Shown piece by piece: positions 12,546 through 25,288 of a stretch of 64,000 nucleotides of DNA. Position numbers and translations under genes: made by a program. Each line of letters begins with the position of its first letter. Within the stretch, counting starts at the first letter, position 1. The DNA is taken from the NCBI GenBank assembly GCA_963931925.1, contig OZ007583.1:14263117-14327116 (forward strand). The letters run 5' to 3'. Under the pieces are notes generated by a model. The model searched no databases. It saw only the letters and a list, made by a program, of their open reading frames with translations, and was not told the DNA's origin. This stretch comes from Onchidella celtica. Lineage: Eukaryota; Mollusca; Gastropoda; Systellommatophora; Onchidiidae.

Positions 12546-13851
12546 GGGGAATTAAAAAAAAGGGGGAGGGGTGGAAAGTCGGTAGCATTATATACTTGAT
12601 ATTTGTTCATACTGTGGGTTAGAGAGATGTGATAGATCTGTCCAGTTCCAGATCTAGGTTACAAGACAAAATCTGTCCAGATCTAGATTACAAGACGAAG
12701 TACAAAGGCATAGACTATAGTAGATTGATCTAGATCTATTTCAAGCAGAGAGACTTCGGAAATCTCTAGTAATAGCCCCGCACTATGATAGTATTGCAGT
12801 TCGTAATCATCTCTCAGGGCTGTTCCATGAAAGTTCCCTTTAGAACAGCTTTCTCTCATGTCAGCCTCGCTGTAACTATGATAATAATATAGATCTAGAT
12901 CTAGTTCATCAGACACTGATTAATGAAGTCAAGCTGTTCAGAGCTGTTATGAGAGATGGCACACTAGTGAACATTACGCTGTGCAAAGATGATATCACAA
13001 TCAGTGAAAATCCATAATATCAACATGAATGCCCATCGAGACAGGTTCCCTTACTGTAGTGTAATGCCCATTGAGATGGAGTCCTTTACCTGTTAAAACA
13101 TGGGTCCCTAATGCCCGTGTCCATGACAGCCCTTGCCACCAGAAATGAACCCAAACCTCGGTAAAAAGAACACAGCACAATGCCTGCTGACCTGTAGACT
13201 CGTGAAAATCATTGTTCTAGAATTTATTATATTGCATTTTGAAAAACCTTTATTTCGTAATTAGAATGAGAAAGATGTAACTACCTTTCAAAATTTCAAG
13301 ATTTATTGTCAAGGAAGATTGTCTAATCAAAAGAAAACTGATAAAGAGCTTACAAATCTTTATTATAAAAATGATGTCCAGTCTAATCTATGCTGTAGGC
13401 CATGAGATTCAAATAATTATATTCAGTAAGCTACCCACGATCCTGATTTGACAGTATCCTTTGCAAATTTGTGTTAGGTAAAGGGCATGTTTAGAGTAGA
13501 AAATCAGCCCCAGGCATGGTTACCAGATACTATTGTGGACTGCCCCTTATAAATTAGTCGTTGCTTTATCTTTTATTTAGAAACCTATCCTCAAATCTCT
13601 AGCTAACCTTTCTCAAATAATAGTTTGGATTTTAGATCCATCATTATACATCACTCCCTAGACTGGACCACTGAGAAAGTGGTCTGTTGTTTTTTTTTAA
13701 AATATGCTCAGTAATGCAGAATGGTTGCCAGTGAGAACACATACTAGTTTGTTGGCTGTTTAGAAACCATAGTCTTCCTCTTCAACAGACTCTTTGTATT
13801 GAAAAAAAAATCTAATAATTAATTATTTTTTTTGCCTCTTTTGTTTACCAG
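12546..13851. other. Unassigned sequence with small local repeats
   Basis: A unit of about 35 bp containing CTGTCCAG...AGATCTAG..TTACAAGAC is present twice near 12636-12705, and AGATCT/TAGATC motifs recur to 12905. No coding motif is recognised. Confidence 0.4.
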
Positions 13852-16560
13852 GCTCACAAAGGGCTGAGTGCATATGATATTGCCTACAATGGTTGGGTGC
13901 AGGTTGTTGAGACATACATACCACCAAGCTGTAAATGTATGGTATTGAGAGCCAAGATGAGTGAGATTTTTGTATGCACTCAGAAGATTTAGTGAGTCAA
14001 AGCATGTTAAGACATACATGGCTAATGGTACCAGTATCCACAACATCATAATTATATGATACACCCATGCTGCGGAAATCAGTTAAACTGAAGCTGCTTA
14101 ATTTGAAGAAAAATACAGTGGCTAGCCAACTAGAAGGCTTAACCATTGTGACATGACACTAACCCTTGTCTCTATGGTGTTTTTTATAAGTGGATCCCTA
14201 GCTGGCTCCAAACTTGCCCAAGTGAAATCCAATCCGACACGATTTGTTTGAATTTTTCAGTTTCCTTGTAATTGACTTCCACTGTATCTAGATACGTAGA
14301 ATGACAAGTTTTCAGCCTCGGCTTAGCAATAAATATGAATGATTAATGAGGTATTTAAAGATGGGAGAGAGAGAAAATCTGTTTATTTTGAAAATGAGAA
14401 AGGATTTAATATTTTATAATAGGTGAAAACCAGTATTGTTAATTTCCTAGTACTATAAAAAGTTTTTTCGCAATAAGTGTGTTATGAGTTAATTAAAAGT
14501 GGCATCCGTATGTCAAAAATTGATTGTAGATGTATGTCTTGGATAATTCAAGTTAAATGGAAAAAGAGAACATGCACATGCCAAACTGGCAATTGATGAG
14601 ATAATAGCTTATGATGATCTTGCAAGCAGACAATATTTTATTTTTTGAACAGCAAACATACTATTTTATTACACACATTAAATTAATGTATAACATGATG
14701 TTTTTTTTTTTTACCCATGTGGCCCACCAGTGATGTCGTCCTGGAATTCAAACTTTTGGAAGACAAGGGTCACCATTGCTATATATTTCTTTAATAGAGG
14801 CCACAGGCTTCACTAAAAAAATATCATCATGCATGGATATAATTCTATCAAATGAGTACTACACTAAAATGATTAAGTAATTTATAAAGGTTGATTCTGT
14901 TTTGACCTTTTGGTTCCCTTTAGTAATAATTTCATTATTGATTGGTTATCCACAGCTTTTTTTTTTTTACGAGAACAAGTGAAATGTGTGATATTGGCTA
15001 AGTTACTTTCATCATATTAGTTAATTAGTCCATGACATTTGATCCAGTTATTAGATCTTAATTTCCAGATGACATCTCTGTAAGGTTAATATATCAGAGC
15101 ACGGTTTTGATACCTTGTGTCATCAATCTCTTTTTACAGGTACTGCATTCTCAGAAAGTTACTGAGAAACCATTGCTACCATGGGTCATTGTTGAGGAAG
15201 AAGGCACAATAATTTCTGGGTAGTGTACTTGTATGGCTGGCCTGGCAGAGGCATGCACACACATTGCCGCCTTATTGTTTTATGTGGAAACGTGTGAGTA
15301 TCCCAGAAAAAGAGACAGTCACAGAGATGCCCGCTTATTGGAAGCCACCACTTGGCCCTAAGAAAGTTCAATCTGCCAGAGAGGCTTCTATGGACTTTAC
15401 TTCATGTCTTACACAGAGGAAAAAACGTGTTGACAATGTTGTTGTCAAATCGGTATCTGTGAAACCCTTAACAGTGATTAACTCAGTGGATGCAAGAGAA
15501 ACGCTCTTTGAACAGTTAAATTGTTGTGATGAAAAATCAGTTGTGCTTTCTGTATTGCCTAACTACCAGGATGTCTTTATACCTCACAGTAATTATTGTC
15601 CACAGCCACTTATACATTTAAAAGATGATTCACTTTTCGATTCATCATATTTATAATAATATTTTGAAGCATTGTCCCTCTGTTTGTATTGGTTTGACAG
15701 TTGAACAACAACAGAAATCGAGAGAGAAACAAGAGAGCAGTCTTTCTCTAAGACATGACATAGACAGGGGGATGGGAGAATTACTGCTAGCATATTATTT
15801 GCTGTTTGCCATACAAATGTATAAAACCTTCTTTATCCTTGCTACATAGCATTGTTTCTCTCCCATCATTTTCAAATGCAGCTACCAAATGGGGTACAGA
15901 GAAAGATGCCCTTGCAAGAAGTTCCGATATTAAGTTAACTGAAAAGCCTCATGCCAGTTTCCAGTATTTTCTTTGCGGACTGTTCCTTTCAACTGACAGT
16001 CCATTTCTAGTTGCAACACCAGATGGCGTTATTTCGTGAGCTTGTTGTATGAAAGGGAGTTTAGAAATAAAATGCCCATTTACTGCTCGAGACTTGACGC
16101 TACATCAAGCCATTTTGAGTCTTAAAGATTTTTGTTTTCATTTGGAAAATAGTGAACCTGTCTTAAAAATAAATCATCAATATTTTTTTTTTTTTCAGAT
16201 CCACTGCCAAATGTATGTTACAAAACTTGATTCTGTTGATTTCTGTGTATGGACAACAAAAGATATTTTTGTTTAAAGAATTTAATATGACTCTAAGTTC
16301 ATGAGAGCTTCTCTTGAGACTGCAGAATTGTTTTTTTAGGGAGTAGTTCTCCCTGAGCTTGTAGCAAGTTACTGGTCCACACTGCAATCCCGAAAACCTC
16401 TCTCTCCAAAGAAGCTGTCTGAAAATACTGTAACTGACAAGCTATACTGCTCATGTCAACAGCGTGATCATGGTCAAATGATTCTCTGTGATAATGACAG
16501 CTGTGCTGTGCTATAGGATGGCTTCATTTTGCATGTGTGGCAATTCATAAAATCCCTCTT
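13852..16560 (+). pseudogene. SWIM-YqaJ-PHD protein of an ISL2EU-like DNA transposon (fossil)
   Basis: A decayed gene for a YqaJ/lambda-exonuclease-type nuclease. Segments in order: exon 13852-13956 after a TTTACCAG acceptor, containing YNGWVQVVETY and ending VLRAK; exon from 15139 after TTTTTACAG, with HSQKVTEKPLLPWVI and a SWIM zinc finger CTCMAGLAEACTHIAALLF near 15223-15285; then YqaJ blocks TKWGTEKDALA (15887), TPDGVIS (16019), LEIKCPF (16063) and QIHCQMYVT (16197); then a PHD finger, YCSCQQRDHGQMILCDNDSC near 16445-16502, with HFACVAIHKIP. Damage: the first donor reads AAG|ATGAGT instead of GTGAGT; a stop at 15220; frameshifts near 15295 and 15800; a stop at 16038. Members of this family accompany IS5-like transposases in ISL2EU transposons; a host-gene origin is less likely given the transposase nearby. 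Confidence 0.75.
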
Positions 16561-16674
16561 CAATTTTTGCAATCTTGCTAAGAAGAGGAGAAAGTAGGCA
16601 TACAAAATTTGTAATTTATGAAAATGATACAACTGATGGACATAAATTTGTTAAACACGCACAGACAGCCACAA

Positions 16675-17368
16675 TCTATATATATAATTGGGTAAAATTG
16701 GACGGTTGTACTCTATAGCTGAAAATACTACTGAACGTAGAGCCATGAAAAAATTACTGAAAGTAGTTCAAAGACTGAGCAAGGTTTGTATCAATTCATT
16801 TTAATGATGCAACAACCTTAAAAATTTAGAAAAATAAAAAACAAAATAGGCCGTTCGAGGTTTTTCCGATTCGTCATTTTTACAGCTCAGACAGGGCCGA
16901 GTGTATTGGGATATTTTGGTAACTCGAAACTTTGGTGACCTAAGGCTCAGGAACCGCATCACACTCAGGCTTCAAACTTTGCACAACAGCATATTATCAA
17001 TGCAAAATTAACATGGGCTATATTAGAAATTATGAAATGTTCAGGCTTCTACGTTTCATTTTTCATTGTTTCGGCATCATTTAGATTTATTTCGAGTCAT
17101 GGTTCGCCATTTTAAGGTTTCGTTATCACTTCCTGCCATGTGTTCACTATCAAACACACTGACCCGTGCGCAAATCATGCTATTGTACGGGACGCGCAGG
17201 GTGTCAACTCACAAAGGCAGAGCAGTAAGACTTAATTAAAAACAAACAAATAAAAATAAAATAAACAAATAGGAACAGGCAAGATGAAGCAGGTGCATAA
17301 TAACCACCCAGAACTGAAATTAATATTCAAACCGATTTATCCCGGGCAGGGCCGGGGACCTCAGCTAG
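16675..17368 (+). mobile_element. Non-autonomous Helitron
   Basis: Starts with TCTATATATATAAT after an A (16674) and ends with a GC hairpin (CCCGG...CCGGG, 17341-17356) followed by CAGCTAG and then T (17369). The TC start, the hairpin about 10 nt before a CTAG end, and insertion between A and T with no target duplication are the marks of a Helitron. It is 694 bp and has no Rep/helicase coding sequence. It sits between the YqaJ pseudogene and the transposase pseudogene, so it entered after the DNA transposon. Confidence 0.7.
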
Positions 17369-17423
17369 TCTGATCTAAAATTGTAACTTCCTGTTCACTG
17401 GTCAGTAAATAATCAGTTGGTAT

Positions 17424-18400
17424 TTATGTATTCAGTACGGTGTATTTCACATTTATGTTACTAATAACTCTTTCAACATGTATTCTAAGATGTGCAAGCT
17501 TTCTTGTAGACTCTATTCCAAATGGAGACAAATGCTTTTTCCCACGGATAAATACTGGTATTTTTAGTTCAGCACACATCGTATTTACACTGTCATGAGC
17601 ATCAAAACCTCTATCTGCAAGGACAAATCCCCCCCCCCCCCAATCCAATTTAGAAAGAAAAAATGTTCAACAATGTGCTTACCAGATGTTCTCCCTCCTC
17701 AGCCCTCTGATATATAACTAATGAAGCCTTAAGGGGCGATGCCAATCAATTATTTGATATTGTTGTTACTCTCGTAATTTGAATAGGTTTGTGCTCTGGC
17801 CTTGATATTTGTGGGCCTTTCAATAAAAACTTCAATACAGTCAATGATAACTGCAACACGCCTTCCAAAATACTTCACAAATTCAAGTGGCATAGTTTTT
17901 GTCAGGCAATCACGATTCGGCCAGTGAATCAAAAACTTCATATTGTGGTACATAACATTCAGAACTCTTGAAAAAATTCTTGAAACAGTACTCTTGTCAA
18001 TTTGGAAAAAAGTCTCCAATAATTTTGTAAGACAGGCCAAGGCCGAGTTTGATTAGAACAAGTAAAATTTCCTGAAAATTGGAAAGGGAATCTCTTCCTT
18101 GATGAACTAATGCTGATTGAAGAAAAGAAATTAGACACATAAGATGCCCCCACGAAGGCAATCCGGTGTAGTACTACACATTTTCATTGTTCCCTTTAAA
18201 CATGTCTTCATTGAAAGCTGTAATTTCCGTGACCATACCATTCACAGCCTTTAATATTGACTCCACTGACTGCCCTGTGACCACTGTCATGATGGTTTGC
18301 TCTGTATTCCCAAATTTGTCTGACACTGAATCATCAGGTTCATTCTGTTTAAAATGGCTACTGAATGTCTCATGGTCTTTGATCTGAAGTTCAGCTCCTT
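17424..18400 (-). pseudogene. DDE_Tnp_4-type (IS5-like) transposase, ISL2EU-like fossil
   Basis: The minus strand encodes, from right to left, a helix-turn-helix segment (LLETFFQIDKSTVSRIFSRV, near 18025-17960), then the first catalytic Asp in IIDCIEVFIERP, a middle stretch with LIGIAP and GGRTSGKHI, the second Asp in VLADRGFDAHD (near 17625), and the acidic block LRIHVERVI (near 17480). Stops fall in the middle stretch between 17649 and 17760 (three in frame), and the part right of 18040 is in a different frame. It is therefore dead. It is convergent with the YqaJ/PHD pseudogene, an arrangement expected for an ISL2EU element. Terminal inverted repeats were not identified, and a THAP domain was not found upstream. 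Confidence 0.75.
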
Positions 18401-19597
18401 AGTAGAAACCCCTGCAGAAGTGCCAGATTAGGACTTTAAGGCCAAAGCACCTTAAACCTGCTGAACTTACTCACAAATCAAGATCGGATGCTCTCTTAAG
18501 ACTAATAAGAGTCTTTGTGAAACGTTTTCCTTTAAGACATCTCTTTTGTTATTGTTGTTGTTATTTTTGTTTTTGTCGGGAAGGGAAAGGGGGTAGGAGG
18601 GAATGGGGGCCTCAGATTGAAATACGATCTGAAATGTATTCACTATGTGCATGACTCAGTGCTTACAGATTACAAATAACTGATTGGATATGTAACTACA
18701 TAATTCAAAGAATACAATAAAAAGTAATGGGTAGATATCAATACGTAAATAAGTAAAGGGTTGAAGTAAATAAATTGAGGCAGTCTCTGGGAAAATGGCG
18801 AAATAATATTTTTTAAAAAAAATGCTGAAAAACTGTGGGATTTTAGCAAGGCCATATGCAAAGACAAAATTTGGCAAAAAAACAACAACAAAAGGTGCAT
18901 GTAGCAAAGCCTCGCGTACAAAATAATACCCAAATATGGCCTAAACTTCGGCAACAGCCTTTGTCAAGGAACAATAAAAAATTTAAATATGAAATAGATC
19001 CTACATACTACAAAAGAAGACTATGTCAACATTATCAAATTTGAGTTACGGCTCTTTAAAGTGAGCAAAAACCAAAAATGTTGGCCAAATCCAAACCCCG
19101 AAATTTTGTTCCTCAAAAAGTGTTGTTTAAAATGCATATCGATGGTGTCAGGGCGCAAACCGGCCAAGTCCAAAAATTGCATATTACTTTATAGAGTACC
19201 AATTTATTAAGCCTGGAATCCTGCATCATATGTAAAAGCAGCTGTTACCATTATCCAGTAGAAATACTCAAAATAAGCATTATGATCAAACCGGCTGGCT
19301 CCATTTCCCATTAGTTTTAGCGGCAGTTTTTTTTTTTTGTTTCACCTGTAAAACTTGCTTATTTCGACTTGGCTGGTTTGCTTCTGTGTCAGATGGTGTC
19401 CATCGATATGATCCAATTCCATGAACGACAAAAATTAGAATTGAATACGAATTCATGACTATTCAGGGTTCTGTCCCTTGGCATATGATGACCTTTCCTG
19501 GCGTGGCGCACCAAATTAGATGGAACATTTGTGTTGTGATACAAACGGTTTTGTTTTGATTAAGTGTATTAAGACAACATGTTATATCATAATAATA

Positions 19598-19602
<5 letters not shown>
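18401..19602. other. Unassigned sequence
   Basis: No gene recognised. AT-rich, with short frames on the minus strand near 18.6-18.95 kb that show no motif. Confidence 0.4.
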
Positions 19603-19629
<27 letters not shown>

Positions 19630-19715
19630 CATGTGTGTGTGCGTTTATGTGTTGCTACAGTTTTGCTTTGAATAAGTTCAAGAAAATGGTTGGTTGAGTA
19701 GTAATGGGTACTAGC

Positions 19716-19803
<88 letters not shown>

Positions 19804-19851
19804 TGCTCTCTCTCTCCCTCTCTTTCTCTCTCTCACACACACACATACACA
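19603..19851. repeat. (GT)n and (CT)n microsatellites
   Basis: A GT run at about 19603-19640 and an interrupted CT run at about 19717-19832, followed by a short CA run. The Glu/Arg-rich minus-strand frame is an artefact. Confidence 0.95.
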
Positions 19852-19902
19852 CACATTGAAGTTACATAAAGCGAGCAAACATAAAGTCTAGCTATCTCAA
19901 AG

Positions 19903-21132
19903 TGTCACAAATCCCAGACTGGGAGATGTAATAAGTTATGACAGGACAACAATCACGAACAAACAAGTTTAACACTTAACAGAACAATCCATCAGACTCA
20001 CACATTTATTAAACATAATTATACAGATAATAGCGCAATTACATACATTATATTATTGAAATTAACTGCCGTACAACGGCCTTATTCTCACACACACTCT
20101 CCCTCGGATCCACAACCCGGTAGTTACTCCTAAAGGCACTTGGGCCTCAGCCTCTCCCCTCAGGGTCTTAATAGCACATTAATAATTCACTGGCACCGCA
20201 GTCTCTCAATATCACCTTCCTATTGTCATACACCTTATCACTCCCCTAGCACCTCAGCAGGGCAATAACACATTATCATTTCAATAGCCCCTCAACATGG
20301 CAATAGTACATTATTAGTTCCTAGCCCATCAACATGGCAATAGGACATTATCACATTCACGCTCATATCTACGTCCCTGTCCGTGGCCTGACTGCCACGA
20401 CTTTATGTGCCTCTACTGTCCTGCACTGACAGCCTCACTTCTGGCCTATGTGTGGCCTCCGGCCCTATGCTGGCCTATCACCGTAGGCGGCGCTCTTTGG
20501 CCCGACCTCGGCACCTACAAGAATAACATTACATTGGTATAATGCCATACCATTTCTATTCACTCCACCTCTCCTTACAACTCATGAAGCGTACACACAC
20601 TAGTTCACCTTTCACTCACCACACATCTTACGGTAACACACCTCCATCGGAGTACACAATACTCACTCGTGCTACAAATCCATGAACTCACTTTCATCTA
20701 TCGCTCATGGCGCACATTGCTATATCCAATATCAAGGACTTCCACATTCCTCACATATACTTATTTACATCATGGTAATAGACGAATATAATATAATACA
20801 TCAATCATAATTATCAATCAACGTTCTACCTACCAGTCATCACTGGAAAAACTCTCTCACTGGTCTCTCGACTGCTCCCCCTATGTCCGCCCGCTGGGCT
20901 CTTACTAGCGTCCGTTCAGTAGGACCTTCTAACTTGCAGTGATAGTAATACAGCGCTTTCGCCTCATTCAGACCCCCACCACTCATAACATGCACGCTTT
21001 CCTTACTTGTCTTCGTGCGTTAATTTTACTCTCTTCCTTCCACGTCTTTCCCTACCTGTCTGTCGTGAGCCCTTCTTACTCTACACCCGCTCTGTAGCAA
21101 TCCCCTTAATTGCACTCACTCCACTCGTGACA
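19903..21132 (-). repeat. 3' LTR of element B
   Basis: 1230 bp, TGTCAC...GTGACA ends. AATAAA on the minus strand lies near 20010 (TTTATT on plus). Flanked on the outside by CAAAG. Confidence 0.95.
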
Positions 21133-21153
21133 TCATCCCCCACCCCAAAAAAA
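21133..21153 (-). promoter_or_regulatory. Polypurine tract of element B
   Basis: On the minus strand, a T run is followed by GGGGTGGGGGATGA directly against the LTR. This is the primer site for plus-strand DNA synthesis. The same tract is at 29011-29024 and 62343-62356. Confidence 0.85.
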
Positions 21154-21475
21154 TTAATGCAATTAATTTCAATTCGCATCAAGATGACTGTCAACGAGTG
21201 AGCGTGAGCAATACCTACACTAAAAAATGACCTAGCAGTTCCCCTAGTATATAAAATACCGAAATCAGGGGAAAATATGGGGATCAATATGCCCTGCAAT
21301 ATGCATCACATCATCAATAGCTAACTAAACACAATATCTAATACAGAATCAAAAACCAATCAACCTATCAACCATTCTTCATATATTTATAATGTCAATA
21401 TTTTAAAGTCGACTCATTCACACAGATCCTGTCAATGTTCCTGTCTTCCGACGTATAAGCTCCTGAACTCTTCCC
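21154..21475 (-). other. 3' untranslated region of element B
   Basis: Non-coding sequence between the pol stop codon and the polypurine tract; conserved in elements A (28669-29010) and C (62001-62342). Confidence 0.8.
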
Positions 21476-23341
21476 CTAGGCTCGACTAAGGTAGTCGGCG
21501 ATATGATTGCTGGTTCCTGGAATTGGTTGAATAACGAAGGTATACGGCTGCAAAGCCAATGCCCATCTAGATAAGCGTGGGCTGGACGAACTATTCTTCG
21601 ACAAAAACGTTAGTGGCTTGTGGTCTGTCTGGATACAAAATTCTCGTCCCATGAGATAACGTCCTAATTTCTGGACGGACCACACAATGGCAAGACACTC
21701 CCGCTCTATCACAGAATATTTACTTTCTCTCTGCAATAACTTCTTACTGACATAACATACAGGATGGAGACATTCGTTCTTCTCCTGTAGAACACAAGCG
21801 CCGACACCAGAGTCCGACGCATCCGTTCTGAGGATAAAATTAGATCGAAAATCGGGTAATATCAGAATGGGTGACGATGATAATGCTGTCACCAAATTAT
21901 CAAATGCTGTCTGACACTCAGACGTCCACTGGACCTTATCGGGTTGTCCCTTCTTAGTAAGGTCAGTAAGAGAAGATGACAAGGAGGAAAAATTTGGAAT
22001 GAACTTTCTGTAATAATTTAAAATTCCCACTAAGCTTCTGACTTGTTTCTTTGTTTTAGGGATTTGCAACCCTACTAATTTGTCAATTTTTGTTACTTCA
22101 GGTCTCTGAACACCTCTACCCACGATATGTCCTAAGAATATTATCTCTGGACATGCCAAATCCATCTTTGCGGGTTTAGCAGTCAACCCAAAATGACGTA
22201 ATCGTTGAAAAATTACTGTTAGTGTCTGAATATGATCAGACCATGTCGACGTATGACATGCTATATCGTCAAAGAATGACACGACATTAGGTATGTCCTT
22301 CAACACTAATCTCATTAATCGTGCAAACGTCGCTGGCGCGTTTACCAACCCAAATGGCATGACCTTAAATTGGAATAATCCAATGGGCGTTTGGAACGCC
22401 GTATATTGTTTAGACTCCTCAGTAAGCGGGATTTCCCAATACCCTTTCGTTAAATCTATCTTGGAAAACCACGTGGACCCGGCCAATGAAGCTATTAATT
22501 CCTCCTGAAACGGAATAGGCTCCCTATCGCCTACCGTAATAGTGTTCAATCTTCGAAAATCAATACAGAACCGCACCGATCCATCAACTTTTTTCACGAG
22601 GACGATGGGTGATGAATACGGCGATGTTGATGGTTCTATCACATCTAACTTCAACATTGACTCAACTTCCTTTATGACTCTATCTCTCGAAGAAAAAGGC
22701 AACGGATACGGTCTAAGAAATACTGGCTTATCCGAAGTCAACTTTATTTGGTGCTGAATCACCGTAGTGCGACCCGGCAAATCCGTAACAACATCCGGGA
22801 ATGACGCTAACAGGGTCTTAAGTTCCCTACTCCTTGAACTCGTAAGGTCAGGGTTAATTTTTACGTCCCTGTAACCTTGTGTCGGAGTTAACTCCGGCAA
22901 TTGAATTTGTAACTCTTCCTGCGCCTCGGTGTCGCTTATGTCACAGTCCAACTGGTCTACGACCCCCGTACAAGCAGTAGAGAAGACAGTCTCCTCTGGT
23001 CTTGTCTGTGCACACAGATACTGTGGTCTCTCATAAAATCTCTGTAGCATATTAACATGGAAAACCTTACTCGTTCCATCAATGTGGATAGCGTAATCTA
23101 CCTTTGAAACAACTCGCTCAATAACATAAGGGCCTTTCCATGTCATCAATAACTTATTATGGTCCGTAGGTAACAACAATAGGACCTTGTCTCCTGGCTT
23201 AAAAATTCTCAGTTTGGAACCTCTATCTTTATAGTCTTTTGCTATTTTCGAAGCGATACCAGAAGCTTCTTCTGCTATAGTGCGCGCTGAAGATAGTCTT
23301 TCTCTTAAATCAACAAGGTACTGAAACACCGAAATCTGCTC
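21476..23341 (-). pseudogene. Element B: integrase C-terminus, reverse transcriptase, RNase H
   Basis: One open frame of about 620 codons. At its start is the integrase C-terminal GPY/F-like module (DKVLLLLPTDHNKLL, WKGPYVIERVV). This is followed by Ty3-type RT: SPIVLVKKVDGSVRFCIDFR, FSKIDLTKGYWEIPL, FGLVNAPATFARLM and the active-site box SFFDDIACHT near 22265 (FFDD in place of the common YxDD). Then comes RNase H: LRTDASDSGVGACVLQEK, YSVIERECLAIVWSV, IQTDHKPLTFL, ending HIADYLSRA. The frame itself is intact, but it is cut from the rest of pol by element A at 23342, so it is classed as broken. Integrase preceding RT is directly visible here. Confidence 0.9.
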
Positions 23342-24341
23342 TGTCACGAGTGGAGTGAGTGCAACTAAGGGGATTGCTACAGAGCGGGTGTAGAGTAAGA
23401 AGGGCTCACAGTAGACAGCAAGTTAAGCGTGCTGTTGTGAGTAGTGGGAGGGTCTGAATGAGGCGAAAGCGCGGTATTACTATCACTGCAAGTTAGAAGG
23501 TCCGACGGAGCGGACCTGTGAATAAGAGCCCATCGGGCGGACATAAAGGGAGCAGTCGAGAAGACTAGTGGAAGAGTCTTTCCAGTAATGACTGGTATGT
23601 AGAACGTTGATTGATTATTATGATTGATGTATTATGAGTGAGTGAGTAGTGTGTACTCCGATGGAGGTGTGTTACCGTAAGATGTGGGGTGAGTGAAAGG
23701 TGAACTAGTGTGTGTACGCTTCATGGATTGTAAGGAGAGGTGGAGCGAATAGAAATGGTAGGGTATTATACCAATGTAATGTTATTCTTGTAGGTGTCGG
23801 GGACGGGCCGAAGAGCCACCTCGATGAGCACAAGTGATAGGCCAGCATAGGGCCGGAGGCCGTACATAGGCCAGAAGTGAGACTGTCGGTGCAGGACAGT
23901 AGAGGCACATAAAGTCGTGGCAGTCGGGCCACGGACAGGGACGTAGATATGAGAGTGAATGAGATACTATAATTATTATTGCCATGATGATGGGCAAGTG
24001 AACTGATAAGTTGTATGGCAATAGGAAGGGGATGTTGAGAGACTGCGGTGCCAGTGAATCATTAATGTACTATTAAGACCCTGAGGGGAGAGGCTGAGGC
24101 CGAAGTGCCTTTAGGAGTAACTACCGGATTGTGGATCCGAGGGAGAGTGTGTGTGAGAATAAGGCCGTTGTACGGCAGTTCATTTCAATAATATAATGTA
24201 TGTAATTGCGCTATTATATGTATAATTAGGTTTAATAAATGTGTGAGTCTGATGGATTGTTTTGTTAAGTGTTAAACTTGTTTGTTCGTGATTGTCGTCC
24301 TGTCATAAACTATTACATCTCCCAGTCTGGGATTTGTGACA
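23342..24341 (+). repeat. 5' LTR of element A
   Basis: 1000 bp; same sequence as the 3' LTR apart from a deletion of about 120 bp at 23636 and one substitution near 23818. AATAAA near 24233. Confidence 0.95.
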
Positions 24342-24342
24342 C

Positions 24343-24355
24343 TGGGGGCTCGTCC
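24343..24355 (+). promoter_or_regulatory. Primer-binding site, tRNA-Pro type (element A)
   Basis: TGGGGGCTCGTCC begins one base after the LTR. It is complementary to the 3' end of tRNA-Pro including CCA, the same primer as is used by murine leukaemia virus; the match here covers the first 13 bases. It primes minus-strand DNA synthesis. Confidence 0.85.
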
Positions 24356-25288
24356 TGTTTACCTGTGGTCATTTTGACATTGTGTATTCGTTATATCTAG
24401 TTGTTTTTCTGTTGTGCTAGGAATTCATGCTGTTGTCTTTGTTCGTGGGATGAATGAAATTTACATGATATGATTTATGTATACTTATGGATATGTATTG
24501 ATGCATGTATTGCTATGAATAGGTATTAATGTGTATTTAAACTTTCCAGAGTGTGTGCGTGCAGCCTGAGGAGACGAGCAGCCAGAGCTCCGATTAAAGG
24601 GAGGAGTTTTACTCAAAATTTCAAAAATTGAAAGTTAAGTGAAGATTTTGTACCCTGGATTGAGGGCTGTCTTTTCATCTGTCTGTTTCCCTGTTTTTGC
24701 TGTTGTTGTCGTTATAGGTTGTACGGGCGGTGGCGCGGGTTGGCTGTGGTGAGCGTAGTTTGTCCTCTTCGGGAGGTGGGCTAATCTAGGAACTTCGTTC
24801 ATCACAGTGAACAGTTCTGTAGGGACCTGTATTTTTGTTTAGATTGTAGCGTTCTATCTTCCTCGTTGTTTTAGGAAGACGTTTCTCTTGTCCCTCTCTT
24901 CCCTATTTGTAGATACGTTCTTTTTTTTCAGACTCTGTTCTTGTTCGTACCGTGTTGTGTAATCGGCGTAGTAGGTTGCATTTTTTTTTCCATTATAGTT
25001 TTTTTTTGTAGAAGCTTGTCCTAGTCTGGTTCGTTGTCCTTGACGTACTTGTGGTCCTTCTACTGTATTTCTTCATTCTTGTCGTTCTATTTCCTTTTAT
25101 AATTGATAGTGCTATACATTTTATAGGTATAGAATTAGTTGTGCTGTAAAGGTAAATTTCTGAATTGTATTTGAGACAACTGGGTATTGTTATATCTGGT
25201 GTGATCTCAGGTCTCTGGTCGTATCGTTAGTGATCATACCGACAGGTTGGTCGTCTTATAATAGATACCATAACCATAAATCTGTGAA
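24356..25288 (+). other. Leader of element A
   Basis: About 930 bp between the primer site and gag, T-rich, without a long frame. It may hold the packaging signal; none can be pointed to. The corresponding leader of B is 32918-33859. Confidence 0.7.

Noticed and set aside
15186-15371. Minus-strand frame over the SWIM finger
   Set aside because: Antisense shadow of the YqaJ-family pseudogene.
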